Part shown: positions 34,285 to 42,845 of the stretch, piece after piece
Layout: every line of letters begins with the position of its first letter
How positions within the stretch are numbered: the stretch's first letter is position 1
Source: Candidatus Promineifilum breve
Lineage (GTDB): Bacteria > Chloroflexota > Anaerolineae > Promineifilales > Promineifilaceae
Assembly (NCBI RefSeq): GCF_900066015.1
Contig: NZ_LN890655.1
Coordinates: 434,001-498,000, forward strand
Length of the DNA: 64,000 nt
Direction of reading: 5' to 3'
Translations under genes and position numbers: made by a program
Notes under the pieces: model-generated
The model's database searches: none
What the model was told of the DNA's origin: nothing
Seen by the model: only the letters and a program-made list of their open reading frames with translations

Positions 34285-35481
34285 TTAGCCCGATTCGGCC
34301 TCTGCCTCGCCCTCGCCCGGCAGAAATGAGATTTCCAGCATCCCATCGCGCAGCCGGCCGCCCCCGGCGCGGCGCTTAGCCAGCACGGCGGGCAGGATCA
34401 TCTCCCGTTTGAAATTGCCGATGGTGATGAACAGTTCATCGCCGCGCTTGCGCAGGCGCACGTCGTCGCGGCCGATGAAGGGAATGGGCAGCCGCAACAG
34501 ATAGCTGCCGTTGCCGGAGTCGATGACCTCCTGGACGATGCCGCGATAGAAAATCTCGCCGGGGTCGGCCTCGCCGAAACAATCGAGCGCCAACTGCTCC
34601 AGCGCCTCCAGCCCGACGACCTCATGCGAATAGTACGGCGCGTACCATAGCGGCAACGGCCGGAAGTTGTTCTCGATCATCTCCAGGTACTTGGCCTGAA
34701 TCGCCCGCCGCTCACGGTAGAATTCGCCGGTCTCGGCCGCCGATTCGGGCAGGATGCGATTGATGATGACGCTATCGACGGGGTAATTGAACAGGCCCAG
34801 ATAGCTGATGGCCCGCTCCGCCTCGCGCATGACCATCTTTTCCGGCTGCAAGACGACGCGGTAGCTGCTGACGGACGGATCGCTCAGCGTGACCCGCAGG
34901 TCGGCCGTGGCCGCGTCCAGATTGTTAATCGCTTCCAGCACTTCCGACGGCCCCTGGAGCAGCTTGCCGGCAAACGGCCGCAGGGCGCGCACGACGAGGG
35001 CCGATTCCAGCTTGCTGACGTGGCCGGCGTACCAGCGGAACGTGTCGGGCATCGTGAGCAGGCGGATGGTCTCGCCCGTCGGCGCGGCGTCGATGATGAC
35101 CCGGTCGAACGATTTCTCCTTGGCCTGCTTGTTGATGTGGAGCAGGCTGACGATCTCGTCCATGCCCGGAAAGGACGACAGTTCATCGGCGACGACGTTG
35201 TTGATGCCTGGCCCGCTGATCATATTGGACACGAACGATTGCAACGTGCCCCAATAGTTTTGAATGTCGGCAACGACGCTGATCTCCTGCGCCCACAGGT
35301 TTTCGGACAGTTGCTTCGGCGTGGCCGACAGGGGGATATCGAATGAGTCGGCCAGACTATGGGCGATGTCGGTGCTGGCGACGAGGGTCTTATAGCCCAA
35401 TTCGGCACTGCGTAGGGCCGTCGCCGCCGCCACTGTCGTTTTGCCGACGCCGCCCTTTCCCAAATACAGAATAATCCGCAT
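34285..35481 (-). CDS. ArsA/Get3-type ATPase with HSP20-like C-terminal domain
   Basis: 398 residues. The deviant Walker A LGKGGVGKTTVAAATAL is at residues 6-22. STDIAHSLAD is switch I and DRVIIDAAPTGETIRLL is switch II. The Cys residues that bind arsenite in ArsA are not evident, and no ars genes are near. The last 90 residues (PFIGRDDVRLRKRGDELFIT and following beta strands) match the alpha-crystallin-like domain attached to many bacterial ArsA-type proteins. Start chosen at 35481 (MRIILYLG), with AAGGAG 11 bases upstream. It begins 19 bp after the TGS-kinase gene, so the pair is an operon. A chaperone-like role for membrane or hydrophobic clients is possible but unproven. Confidence 0.88.
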   Translation of the reverse strand: MRIILYLGKGGVGKTTVAAATALRSAELGYKTLVASTDIAHSLADSFDIPLSATPKQLSENLWAQEISVVADIQNYWGTLQSFVSNMISGPGINNVVADELSSFPGMDEIVSLLHINKQAKEKSFDRVIIDAAPTGETIRLLTMPDTFRWYAGHVSKLESALVVRALRPFAGKLLQGPSEVLEAINNLDAATADLRVTLSDPSVSSYRVVLQPEKMVMREAERAISYLGLFNYPVDSVIINRILPESAAETGEFYRERRAIQAKYLEMIENNFRPLPLWYAPYYSHEVVGLEALEQLALDCFGEADPGEIFYRGIVQEVIDSGNGSYLLRLPIPFIGRDDVRLRKRGDELFITIGNFKREMILPAVLAKRRAGGGRLRDGMLEISFLPGEGEAEAESG

Positions 35482-35500
35482 GATGATCAATACTCCTTCT

Positions 35501-37267
35501 TCAGGATATACGCCCGCCGGCGCTCCCGGTTGCATACCAGTGGGTGGGGTGAAAGGTTTCTAAGATCGAGCCGCCGATAAATTCGCGCAAGATGGAATCG
35601 CCGGCGATGTATTGCAGGTCAACCGGTGACATCGGCTCGAACCATTGCAGGAAGGCCATCAGCCGGTTGGACTCCAGCCGTTCCCGCGTGCCCGCCTCCA
35701 CCTGAAGCAGCAGCGGCTCGGCCAGCAGCTTCAGCGCCGACAGCTCGTACACCAGCGCCGAATTAAAAAAGACGTCGGCGCTGTTCTGGAACGGGAAGAT
35801 ATGGTTCTTCTCGCCGCGCCGAACGCTGCTCCAGCGGCCGATCGTCTGGGTGGCCGTGTAGCCCCGATGGGCCGCGTCGCGCACGATGCGGCGCAAGAGG
35901 CGCGTGTCGGTCGTCGGCACCCGGTTGTGCTTGTCCAGATTCAACTGCGTGAAGGCCGAGATAAACACCCGATAGGTGGCCGAGGGCGGCAGGTTGGCCG
36001 TCAGGCGGGGATTCAGCCCGTGGATGCCCTCGACGATGATCACGTGGTCTTTACCGATTTGCAGCGGCGGGCCAAGCTCGCGGCGGCCGGTCTTGAAGTT
36101 ATAGCGCGGCATGACGACTTCGGCCCCATCCATCAGGCGGCGCATGTCGGCCTGAAACAGGTTGACATCGACCGCCTCGAGGGCCTCGAAGTCGAAGTTG
36201 CCGGTTAGGTCGCGCGGGGTGTTCTCGCGATCCACGAAGTAGTCATCCAGACTGATGATGACCGGGTAAATGCCCTGGGCCAACAGTTGCAAGGCCAGCC
36301 GCTTGGCGAACGTCGTCTTGCCGGCCGAAGTGGGGCCGGAGACGGCCACCAGGCGGGCGGCGGGCTGGCGGTTGGCGATGTCGCGGGCGATGCTGGCTAG
36401 TTGCCGTTGGTGCAGCGCCTCGGCCACCAGGATGACTTCCCGGCTGCGGCCGTTCGCCAGCGCCTCGTTCAGCGAGGTCACGTTGCCCACGCCCATGATC
36501 GTCAACCAATCTTTGTAGTTCTGGAAGATTTGGGCCAGCCGCGGCTCGTCCTCGAAGGGTTGCAGGACGCCCGGCCAACTGCGGCGCGGGAACTGCAAAA
36601 TGAAGCCGTCGTTGTAATGGCACAGGCTGAACAGATCGAGATACCCCGTGCGCGGCACCATGAAGCCGTGGAAATAATCGCGCAGGCCCTTCAGTTCGTA
36701 GAGGGTCAGATAAGCCTTGCGCCGGCGGGCGAAGAGGTCGGCCTTTTCCAGGTCACTTTGCCCGCGGAAGAAAGCCAGCGCTTCTTCCAGGGGCAGGCGC
36801 ACGTTATCGATGGGCAGGTCGGCCTCCACCAGTTCGGTCATCCGTTGGTGCAGGGCCGACAGTTCCGCGTCGGTCAGGCGGCGGCCGTCGTCCCGTTCGC
36901 AGTAGTAGCCGCCAAAGGGCATCGAATGCAGGATGGTGATGACCTGATTGGGCAAGACCTCGGCCGCGGCGACGATCATCAGAAAGCTGAGCGAGCGGCG
37001 ATAGATGCGCGCGCCATCGTTAGTGGCCGTCGTCACCGGCGCCAGGTCGGCATCTTCCGGCAGCGGGTAGCACAACTCGCGCAACCGCCCGTTCATCAGC
37101 GAGGCCACCACCCGCGGCTCGGCCGGTAACTGCGCGGCCATGATGAACGCCTCCAACGGCGTCCCGCGCCGCCCTTCCAGCACGCGGCCGTCGGGGAAGC
37201 GCGCCTGGACGGTGGGGCGCAACTCGGTCGGGTAGACAATCGGTTCGTTCATCATTTCAGCGGTCAT
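35501..37267 (-). CDS. TGS-domain uridine kinase-like protein
   Basis: About 588 residues in three parts. An N-terminal TGS domain (about 15-75, VQARFPDGRVLEGRRGTPLE). A region resembling the second additional domain of threonyl-tRNA synthetase (about 105-170, HSMPFGGYYCERDDGRRLTD). From about 290 a phosphoribulokinase/uridine kinase domain with Walker A VSGPTSAGKTTFAKRL, SLDDYFVDRENTP, MPRYNFKTGRRE and VIIVEGIHGLNP. The fused architecture is known in several phyla but its substrate is unsettled. Start is uncertain between ATGs at 37267, 37255 and 37252 and a TTG at 37273, the last being best spaced from GGGGGAT. First gene of the operon with the ArsA-like ATPase. Confidence 0.87.
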   Translation of the reverse strand: MTAEMMNEPIVYPTELRPTVQARFPDGRVLEGRRGTPLEAFIMAAQLPAEPRVVASLMNGRLRELCYPLPEDADLAPVTTATNDGARIYRRSLSFLMIVAAAEVLPNQVITILHSMPFGGYYCERDDGRRLTDAELSALHQRMTELVEADLPIDNVRLPLEEALAFFRGQSDLEKADLFARRRKAYLTLYELKGLRDYFHGFMVPRTGYLDLFSLCHYNDGFILQFPRRSWPGVLQPFEDEPRLAQIFQNYKDWLTIMGVGNVTSLNEALANGRSREVILVAEALHQRQLASIARDIANRQPAARLVAVSGPTSAGKTTFAKRLALQLLAQGIYPVIISLDDYFVDRENTPRDLTGNFDFEALEAVDVNLFQADMRRLMDGAEVVMPRYNFKTGRRELGPPLQIGKDHVIIVEGIHGLNPRLTANLPPSATYRVFISAFTQLNLDKHNRVPTTDTRLLRRIVRDAAHRGYTATQTIGRWSSVRRGEKNHIFPFQNSADVFFNSALVYELSALKLLAEPLLLQVEAGTRERLESNRLMAFLQWFEPMSPVDLQYIAGDSILREFIGGSILETFHPTHWYATGSAGGRIS

Positions 37268-37318
37268 CCACAAGGGATTATCCCCCAGAACCCCAATGCG
37301 GCATCTTTTAGGCGCGGC

Positions 37319-38347
37319 TCAGCGGCCGGCGGCCGGGCAATTGGACGGCGCGAACCAGCGCGTCGTTACCTGGCCGCGCAGCCGCTCCAGACCCGACAGG
37401 CAGGCCAACAGCACGCGCGCGTCGGGCCGGCCGCGCGCCGCTTTTTCGCCCAGGCGCGCGCGCAATGGGGCCTCCAACCCGTCGAACCCGGTCGAGGAGG
37501 TGGCGGTGACAAACTCCGACAGCCCCAGCGGCACGACGTAGGCGCGCACGTAGTAGGTCTGGCCGCCCTGCCCGGCGAAGGCGTAGACGGTGTGCCCGGC
37601 ATACGTGCGCAACCCGGCGATGGGTTTGGTTCCCAGGATAAGCAATGATTCGGCCGGCACGTTGCCGGCTCTCATCTGTACGGCAATCGTCCAGCGGTTG
37701 GCCATCTCCGGCGACAGACCGTGGCGAGCGATGAGCGCCCGCCCATAGCTGTCCAGCACCCGGGCGGCATATTCGCGCGGCGTGCGGCTATTCACCTCTG
37801 CCCAGCCACCGTTATAAGCGGCCAGGGCGGTGAACAAATCCCCGCCCGACTGCTGCACGACGTGGGACAAAATCGCCAGCCCCCAGCGCAGATTGGTGGT
37901 CGGGATCAGCAACTGTTCGCTCGATGACCGCCAGGCCAACGCCCGCCCCGGCGACAGAAGGCCCATCAAACCAACCAGGCCGCCATGCCCTGTCGCGCCG
38001 GATTCCCGGTCGGCCTCGTGCCTGATGACGGCGGCGATGAAATCAGGGTGAAAGCCATAGACCGCCGCCAGCCCGCCGATTGCGCCCTGCAACCGTTGGA
38101 TGTCCGGCTCCCAATAGGGCGAAAGAACGGGCGGGGTGGTGGTGTGCGCCGGTTCGGGACTAACCTGCCGGGCGGCAATACTTTCCCGGTACGCCGCATT
38201 GGCCGGGCGCGGAACGACAACGGTGGGGAGAAAGGCAAGCAGCACGGCAGCCAGCAACCAGCACGGCCGATAGCCCAGACGGCGGGATGAGCGATCAACA
38301 AGCCGCCCCGCCGCGCCTCTTCCTGGCCCAAGCATCCGCACGCTCAT
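37319..38347 (-). CDS. Exported lytic transglycosylase (SLT domain)
   Basis: About 342 residues. An N-terminal basic region and hydrophobic segment WLLAAVLLAFLPTVVV with PANAAYRES form a signal peptide. The SLT domain (about 80-190) has the catalytic Glu in AVIRHEADRESGATGHGGLV, then GLMGLLSP (usual GLMQ) and the C-terminal LFTALAAYNGGWAEV. About 100 further residues form a beta-rich tail (TYYVRAYVVPLGLSE). It cuts glycan strands between MurNAc and GlcNAc. The ATG at 38347 was chosen; a TTG at 38383 would overlap the preceding gene. It follows the unknown gene at 38376-38882 by 28 bp and is probably co-transcribed. Confidence 0.82.
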   Translation of the reverse strand: MSVRMLGPGRGAAGRLVDRSSRRLGYRPCWLLAAVLLAFLPTVVVPRPANAAYRESIAARQVSPEPAHTTTPPVLSPYWEPDIQRLQGAIGGLAAVYGFHPDFIAAVIRHEADRESGATGHGGLVGLMGLLSPGRALAWRSSSEQLLIPTTNLRWGLAILSHVVQQSGGDLFTALAAYNGGWAEVNSRTPREYAARVLDSYGRALIARHGLSPEMANRWTIAVQMRAGNVPAESLLILGTKPIAGLRTYAGHTVYAFAGQGGQTYYVRAYVVPLGLSEFVTATSSTGFDGLEAPLRARLGEKAARGRPDARVLLACLSGLERLRGQVTTRWFAPSNCPAAGR

Positions 38348-38375
38348 TGTTTGTCCGACCCGGCCGCAACGGAAA

Positions 38376-38882
38376 TCAGTCAAGAAAGTCCAGATCTGCC
38401 TGCCGTGGATTCACGGCCCACCAGGTGACTTGCCCCTCGCGCAACAGGCCGCTCACGCCATCTGGTGGCGTGGCGGGACGAGGCGCAGCGGCCGTCTCAT
38501 CGTCAATCAAAACGGCCTGCACCAAGACGCCCGATGCGTCGGGCGCGTCCTCGGTGGCAAACGCATAGACCGGATGCGCGCCGAATAGTTCCAGATCGCG
38601 CACAAAATATTGCAGCGATTGGCCGTTGGGGCTGCGGCCAAACACTTCGGCGCGGGGAAATCGCAAGCCATTGTCGCGCAGCCAGGGATAGATTTGGAGC
38701 CGGCTGATCTCCTTGCCCCAATCATCCAGGAGCGCCGACGGCAAAACGTGGTGGCCCGGCCCCTGCGTCACCAGCGCGTAGGACAGATAGAGGGGCGAAA
38801 CGTTTTCCCCGGCATCGAGCCGTAGCGCGGCCTTGCCACCATCGATTAAAAGTGATCCCTGCACCGATTCTTTGGCGATCAT
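38376..38882 (-). CDS. Conserved-looking protein of unknown function, 168 residues
   Basis: I do not recognise a family. It starts MIAKESVQGSLL at an ATG preceded by AGGAGAAG at ten bases. There is no signal peptide or membrane helix. The first half looks like alternating strands (GSLLIDGGKAALRLDAGENV, SPLYLSYALV), the middle has DDWGKEISRLQIYPWLRD and SLQYFVRDLELFGAHPVYAF, and the last third has a proline-rich linker (AAAPRPATPP) followed by GQVTWWAVNPRQADLDFLD. It lies just upstream of the lytic transglycosylase on the same strand and may be cytoplasmic. Codon use matches the neighbours, so it is a real gene. Confidence 0.7.
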   Translation of the reverse strand: MIAKESVQGSLLIDGGKAALRLDAGENVSPLYLSYALVTQGPGHHVLPSALLDDWGKEISRLQIYPWLRDNGLRFPRAEVFGRSPNGQSLQYFVRDLELFGAHPVYAFATEDAPDASGVLVQAVLIDDETAAAPRPATPPDGVSGLLREGQVTWWAVNPRQADLDFLD

Positions 38883-39015
38883 GTGTCGATTACTTCTCCT
38901 GCCGGCGGCGTCTGTCCGGGCGCGCACTGGCATATTGCGGCCAAGTGTATCTACGCACCGGGGCAATTACAAACCTTGTGATCAAAACCTGACAGGTCCA
39001 GGATACGCCTATCGC

Positions 39016-39059
39016 TTGCCGGTTGGCCGCGCCAAGTCTATTATACCTTGTCATAATAG
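39016..39059 (+). promoter_or_regulatory. Promoter of the TPR gene with palindrome over the -10
   Basis: TTGCCG (39016-39021), 17 bp, TATTAT (39039-39044). The inverted repeat CTATTAT-ACCTTGTC-ATAATAG (39038-39059) covers the -10 and the start point, so it may be an operator. It lies in the 210-bp gap upstream of the divergent unknown gene. Confidence 0.5.
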
Positions 39060-39092
39060 CCCCTTTCCGCGGCCACCCACTAACGAGGCACG

Positions 39093-39629
39093 ATGAACTA
39101 CGATTCCGAAGCAAACGATTCCCCGGATGATGAGATTGACCTGATGGGCGCGATTGAAGAGGCGCGGGCCTTGCGACGCGCCGACGAGTTGGAAACGTCC
39201 CAGGCGCAACTACTGGCGCTCATGGAAGATTTCCCCGACCACCCGCTCGTCCTGTTCGAGGTTGGCGGTTCCTACGACGTCATGGGCGAAGAAGAGATGG
39301 CGATTCCCTACTATCGCCGAGCCATTGCCGCCGGCCTGGAGGGCAACGACCTCCAGGAGTGCCTGGTCTGCCTGGGCAGCACCTTGCGCGTCGTGGGCGA
39401 GAATGACGACGCCGTGGCGATTTTGGAGCAAGCCGTCGATGAGTTCCCTGAGCGCAACAGCGGCCGCGTCTTTCTGGCCCTGGCCCACTATAGCAACGGC
39501 GATTCGGAGCTGGCCGTCAGCGGTCTGCTGGCTCTGTTGCTCGAAACGACCAAAGATGAGGACATCCTGGCCTATGCCGATGCGCTCGACTATTACAAAG
39601 ATAATCTGGATGCATCGCTCGATGGGTGA
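39093..39629 (+). CDS. Acidic tetratricopeptide repeat protein
   Basis: 178 residues, strongly acidic. Helical pairs fit TPR units: about 20-50 (ARALRRADELETSQAQLLAL), 52-88 (LVLFEVGGSYDVMGEEEMAI with PYYRRAIAAGL), 92-125 (LVCLGSTLRVVGENDDAVAI) and 127-160 (RVFLALAHYSNGDSELAVSG). The pattern resembles the TPR_5 family. It has no signal peptide and is probably a cytoplasmic adaptor. It is followed 42 bp later by the carboxylase gene, so the two may be co-transcribed. The binding partner is unknown. Confidence 0.82.
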   Translation: MNYDSEANDSPDDEIDLMGAIEEARALRRADELETSQAQLLALMEDFPDHPLVLFEVGGSYDVMGEEEMAIPYYRRAIAAGLEGNDLQECLVCLGSTLRVVGENDDAVAILEQAVDEFPERNSGRVFLALAHYSNGDSELAVSGLLALLLETTKDEDILAYADALDYYKDNLDASLDG

Positions 39630-39671
39630 TAAGCGGCCAACGATGCCGCGGCACGGCCGGGAGGTGGGGCG

Positions 39672-41306
39672 TTGACGGAATTAAGTAGCCACATTAACCC
39701 CAACAGCGAAGAATTCAAGGCCAATTACGCCGCCAATAAGGCGCTGGCCGAGCAGTTGGCCGACCGCCAGCGCGCCGTGGCGACCGACCGCTCACCGCGC
39801 TCGGTCGAGTTGCAGCGCCAACGGGATAAGCTGCTGGTGCGCGAGCGCATCGAGGTGTTGCTCGACGACGGCAGCCCCTTCCTGGAGTTGTCGCCGCTGG
39901 CCGCCTGGGATATGTACGACGGCGAAGCGCCCGGCGCGGGCATTGTCACCGGCATCGGCCGCGTGTCGGGCGTTGATTGCCTGATTATCGCCAACGACCC
40001 GACCGTAAAGGGCGGCACCTACTTCCCGGAGACGGTCAAAAAGCATCTGCGCGCCCAGACAATTGCCGAGGAAAACCGCCTGACCACCATCTATCTGGTC
40101 GATTCCGGCGGCGCTTTTCTCCATTTGCAGGCCGACGTCTTCCCCGACCGCGAACACTTCGGCCGCATCTTCTACAACATCGCCCGCCTGTCGGCGGCCG
40201 GCATCACCCAGATCGCCGCCGTGGTGGGTTCGTGCACCGCCGGCGGGGCCTACATCCCGGCCATGGCCGACGAGACGGTCATCGTGCGCGGCAACGGCAC
40301 GATCTTTCTGGCCGGGCCGCCCCTGGTGCGCGCGGCCACCGGCGAGGAAGTCTCGGCCGAAGACCTGGGCGGCGGCGACGTGCACACCCGCATCAGCGGC
40401 GTGGCCGATCATCTGGCCGACAACGAGGCCGAGGCGCTGGACAAGGTGCGCGAGATCGTCAGCCATCTGCAACCAGGTCTGGCCGCCCGGCCGCGCAGCG
40501 TCCCCCTGGCCGCGCAAACGCCCGAAGAGCCGCTCTACCCGGCCGATGAACTGTACGGCGTCATCCCCGCCGACCCGCGCCACGTCTACGACGTGCGCGA
40601 GGTCATCGCCCGGCTGGTCGACGGCTCGCGCCTGTCGGAGTTCAAGGCCCGCTTTGGCCCCACCGTTGTCTGCGGCTTTGCCCACATCATGGGCATCCCC
40701 GTCGGCATCGTCGCCAACAACGGCCTGCTGTTCAGCGAGGCGGCGCTCAAGGCCACCCACTTCATTCAGCTCTGCGGCCAGCGCGGCACGCCGCTGCTCT
40801 TCATGCAAAACATCGCCGGCTTCATGGTCGGCCGGCAGTACGAGAATGAGGGCATCGCCAAGCATGGGGCCAAGATGGTCATGGCCGTCAGCAACGTCAA
40901 CGTGCCGCGCATCACCTTGCTCCACGGCGTGAGTCATGGCGCAGGCAACTACGGCATGAGCGGCCGGGCCTATGACCCGCGCTTTCTGTTCTCCTGGCCC
41001 AACAGCCGCATCAGCGTGATGAGCGGCGATGCGGCGGCCGACACCCTGTGGATGGTCGGCAAAAAACAGGTCTTTCACCAACTGGACGACCCGACCGACA
41101 GCGAGATGCGGTTGGCCGAGGAGAAGTTCAAGCGGCCGATCCTGGAACAGTACGGCCGCGAGAGCGATCCCTACTTCGCCACCGCCCGCCTGTGGGATGA
41201 TGGCATCCTCGATCCGGTCAAAACGCGCGCGGCGCTGGGTCTGGCCTTCGCCACGACCGGCCACGGGCCACGAGCCGCCGGCGGCTATGGCACCTTCCGC
41301 ATGTAG
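39672..41306 (+). CDS. Acyl-CoA carboxylase, carboxyltransferase (beta) subunit, methylcrotonyl-CoA type
   Basis: 544-residue biotin-dependent carboxyltransferase with N- and C-terminal crotonase-like halves. Recognisable stretches: [40 protein letters not shown] (as in MCC and geranyl-CoA carboxylases), [40 protein letters not shown]-free [17 protein letters not shown], and [18 protein letters not shown]. This pattern is closest to methylcrotonyl-CoA carboxylase beta rather than propionyl-CoA carboxylase. Translation starts at a TTG at 39672, five bases after GGGAGGTGGGG. No biotin carboxylase/BCCP subunit is in the window. Together with HMG-CoA lyase (12.4 kb) it indicates leucine catabolism. 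Confidence 0.9.
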   Translation: MTELSSHINPNSEEFKANYAANKALAEQLADRQRAVATDRSPRSVELQRQRDKLLVRERIEVLLDDGSPFLELSPLAAWDMYDGEAPGAGIVTGIGRVSGVDCLIIANDPTVKGGTYFPETVKKHLRAQTIAEENRLTTIYLVDSGGAFLHLQADVFPDREHFGRIFYNIARLSAAGITQIAAVVGSCTAGGAYIPAMADETVIVRGNGTIFLAGPPLVRAATGEEVSAEDLGGGDVHTRISGVADHLADNEAEALDKVREIVSHLQPGLAARPRSVPLAAQTPEEPLYPADELYGVIPADPRHVYDVREVIARLVDGSRLSEFKARFGPTVVCGFAHIMGIPVGIVANNGLLFSEAALKATHFIQLCGQRGTPLLFMQNIAGFMVGRQYENEGIAKHGAKMVMAVSNVNVPRITLLHGVSHGAGNYGMSGRAYDPRFLFSWPNSRISVMSGDAAADTLWMVGKKQVFHQLDDPTDSEMRLAEEKFKRPILEQYGRESDPYFATARLWDDGILDPVKTRAALGLAFATTGHGPRAAGGYGTFRM

Positions 41307-41317
41307 ACAGAGCGCCA

Positions 41318-42097
41318 ATGAACAAGAACTATTGCGACATCGGGGGAGAGATTCGTCTGGCCTACATTGATGAAGGGGAAGGGCGACCGCTCCTTTTCAT
41401 CCACGGTTTCACCGGCACGGCCGAGGGGGATCATGCCCGGCTAATCGCCCATTTTCGGCCCACCCATCGCGTCATCGCCCCCGACCTGCGCGGCTATGGG
41501 GCCAGCCGGCCGCCCGACCGCGACTTCCCACCCGACTTCTATCAGCGCGACGCGGCCGATGTGGCCGCGTTCCTCGACGCGCTTAATTGCGGGCCGGTGG
41601 TCGTGCTCGGCTTCAGCGATGGCGCGGAGGTGTCGCTGCTGTTGGCCGCGGCGCGCCCCGATCTGGTGGCCGGGGTCGTGGCCTGGGGCGTGTGCGGCGT
41701 CATCTCCGACGAAGAAATCCAATCGATTGCCTCATGGCTACCCGTTTCCGGCTGGGGGCCGAAACGGCAGCAATGGAAGCAGGAAATCATTGAGCGCCAC
41801 GGCGCGGATCAACTGGAGCCGATGATTGCCGGCTGGTTCGCCGCTGCCCACGCGATCCACGACCGCGGCGGCAATATCTCGCTGGCGACGGCCGATCGCA
41901 TCGAGTGCCCCGTCCTCATGATGAATGGCGACGGCGAGATCGGCAACCCGCCGCACGATGCCCGCCACCTGGCCGGCCGCATCCCCCATTGCCGGCTGGA
42001 GTTCATCGCCGACAGCGACCACGCCATCCAGCGCGATCAGCCGGAGATTCTGATCGACCGGGCCCAGCAGTTTCTGGAGTCCCTGGGCTGGATTTAG
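41318..42097 (+). CDS. Alpha/beta hydrolase
   Basis: 259 residues with a classic hydrolase fold. LLFIHGFTGTAEGD is the oxyanion strand-loop, VVVLGFSDGAEVSLL holds the nucleophilic Ser, MMNGDGEIGNPPH the acid and FIADSDHAIQRDQP the His. There is no signal peptide. It starts 11 bp after the carboxylase gene and is likely in the same transcript, but the substrate cannot be inferred. It ends about 70 bp before a hairpin shared with the convergent cytochrome gene. Confidence 0.85.
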   Translation: MNKNYCDIGGEIRLAYIDEGEGRPLLFIHGFTGTAEGDHARLIAHFRPTHRVIAPDLRGYGASRPPDRDFPPDFYQRDAADVAAFLDALNCGPVVVLGFSDGAEVSLLLAAARPDLVAGVVAWGVCGVISDEEIQSIASWLPVSGWGPKRQQWKQEIIERHGADQLEPMIAGWFAAAHAIHDRGGNISLATADRIECPVLMMNGDGEIGNPPHDARHLAGRIPHCRLEFIADSDHAIQRDQPEILIDRAQQFLESLGWI

Positions 42098-42160
42098 ATA
42101 CAGAGATGAGCGCGGGTAATTGAACCACGCCCTAATCCCCGTCGTCTGCAAAATGTAGTG

Positions 42161-42197
42161 CTAAATAAAAAGGGATGGCTTATTCAGCCACCCCTTT
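42161..42197 (-). terminator. Terminator of the cytochrome c gene, probably bidirectional
   Basis: 12-bp stem (42169-42180 with 42186-42197, AAAGGG-TGGCT), five-base loop. On the minus strand the one imperfect pair becomes a G-U wobble and the stem is followed by TTTTTATTTA. It also lies 70 bp after the convergent hydrolase gene; on the plus strand the pair is a mismatch and the T-tract is poor. Confidence 0.75.
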
Positions 42198-42261
42198 CTA
42201 TTGTGCTTGCCCGCTCAGCCGGCAACTCGAAAAGGAGCGCCGGACTGCCGGTCAACCGCCA

Positions 42262-42681
42262 TTAACGGAGAGACAGGGTATAGGCGACGATATCGTCGAT
42301 CTGCTCCTGAGTCAGATCGGTGGCGTAGTTCTGGTACATCAGGCCTGCCGTAAAGCCTTCGACCACGTAAGCATCGGGAGTCATAATGGACTCGCGGATA
42401 TACTCCTCGGCCGACTTGCCCGGCACGCGGGTTTCGGCGCGCGTCGCCAACCCCGCCTGCGACGGGCCGACGATGACGACGTCCGGTTCCAGCGAGTGAC
42501 AGGTGATGCAGCCGGGGGCGGCGCCGATGATCGGCTGGGTGAACAGCGCTTCGCCGTTGGCCGCGTCGCCCACCGGTTCCGGCTCGGGGGCGGTTTCGCC
42601 GCCACCACCGCCGCCACCACCGCAGGCAACCAGGGCCAACAACACCACGCTTAGACATATGAGTAACAGGTGCTTCTTCAT
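42262..42681 (-). CDS. Cytochrome c lipoprotein with polyglycine linker
   Basis: 139 residues. The signal peptide MKKHLLLICLSVVLLALVAC ends in a lipobox, so Cys20 is probably lipidated. It is followed by eight consecutive Gly and ETAPEPEPVGD, a flexible tether. A mono-haem cytochrome c domain follows (NGEALF, haem site PGCITCHSLEP). The probable Met ligand is in GLMYQNYATDLT, with the terminal helix EQIDDIVAYTLSL. The fold resembles the cytochrome domain fused to cytochrome oxidase subunit II. ATG at 42681. It follows sco1 on the same strand with its own promoter. A role as membrane-tethered electron carrier to a terminal oxidase is likely; no oxidase genes are in the window. Confidence 0.9.
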   Translation of the reverse strand: MKKHLLLICLSVVLLALVACGGGGGGGGETAPEPEPVGDAANGEALFTQPIIGAAPGCITCHSLEPDVVIVGPSQAGLATRAETRVPGKSAEEYIRESIMTPDAYVVEGFTAGLMYQNYATDLTQEQIDDIVAYTLSLR

Positions 42682-42770
42682 TATAGGTACCTCCAAAGTA
42701 CACAAAAGGGACATCCGATGACCGCCGGGTCGTGTGAACGCCGGCAACAGTCAAAACGATGTCGGCCATT

Positions 42771-42806
42771 GGGTCAAATTATATGACCCCTTCTCCCCGC
42801 CGCCAA
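42771..42806 (-). promoter_or_regulatory. Cytochrome c gene promoter with GGGTCA-TGACCC palindrome
   Basis: Minus strand TTGGCG (42801-42806), 17 bp, TATAAT (42778-42783). The -10 sits in the middle of the inverted repeat GGGTCA-N7-TGACCC (42771-42789). A factor bound to the repeat would cover the -10, fitting repression. Confidence 0.55.
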
Positions 42807-42840
42807 TGGGCCGCCGTTCCCCGGCAGCCCATTGGCGGCG
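42798..42840 (-). terminator. Hairpin downstream of sco1, overlapping the cytochrome c promoter
   Basis: Perfect 14-bp stem (42798-42811 with 42827-42840, CGCCGCCAATGGGC) with a 15-base loop that can pair further (CCG/CGG). It begins five bases after the sco1 stop codon. No U-tract follows, so it may be an RNA 3'-end stabiliser rather than a true intrinsic terminator. The distal arm contains the -35 of the cytochrome c gene. Confidence 0.6.
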
Positions 42841-42845
42841 AGCGA

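Noticed and set aside
34285-35481. Arsenic-resistance function for the ArsA-like ATPase
   Set aside because: No arsB, arsC, arsD or arsR is near, and the arsenite-binding cysteines are not apparent; the HSP20-like tail suggests another client.
39792-41318. 508-codon open frame antisense to the carboxylase beta gene
   Set aside because: It lies entirely opposite a well-recognised protein and its translation has no recognisable domain.
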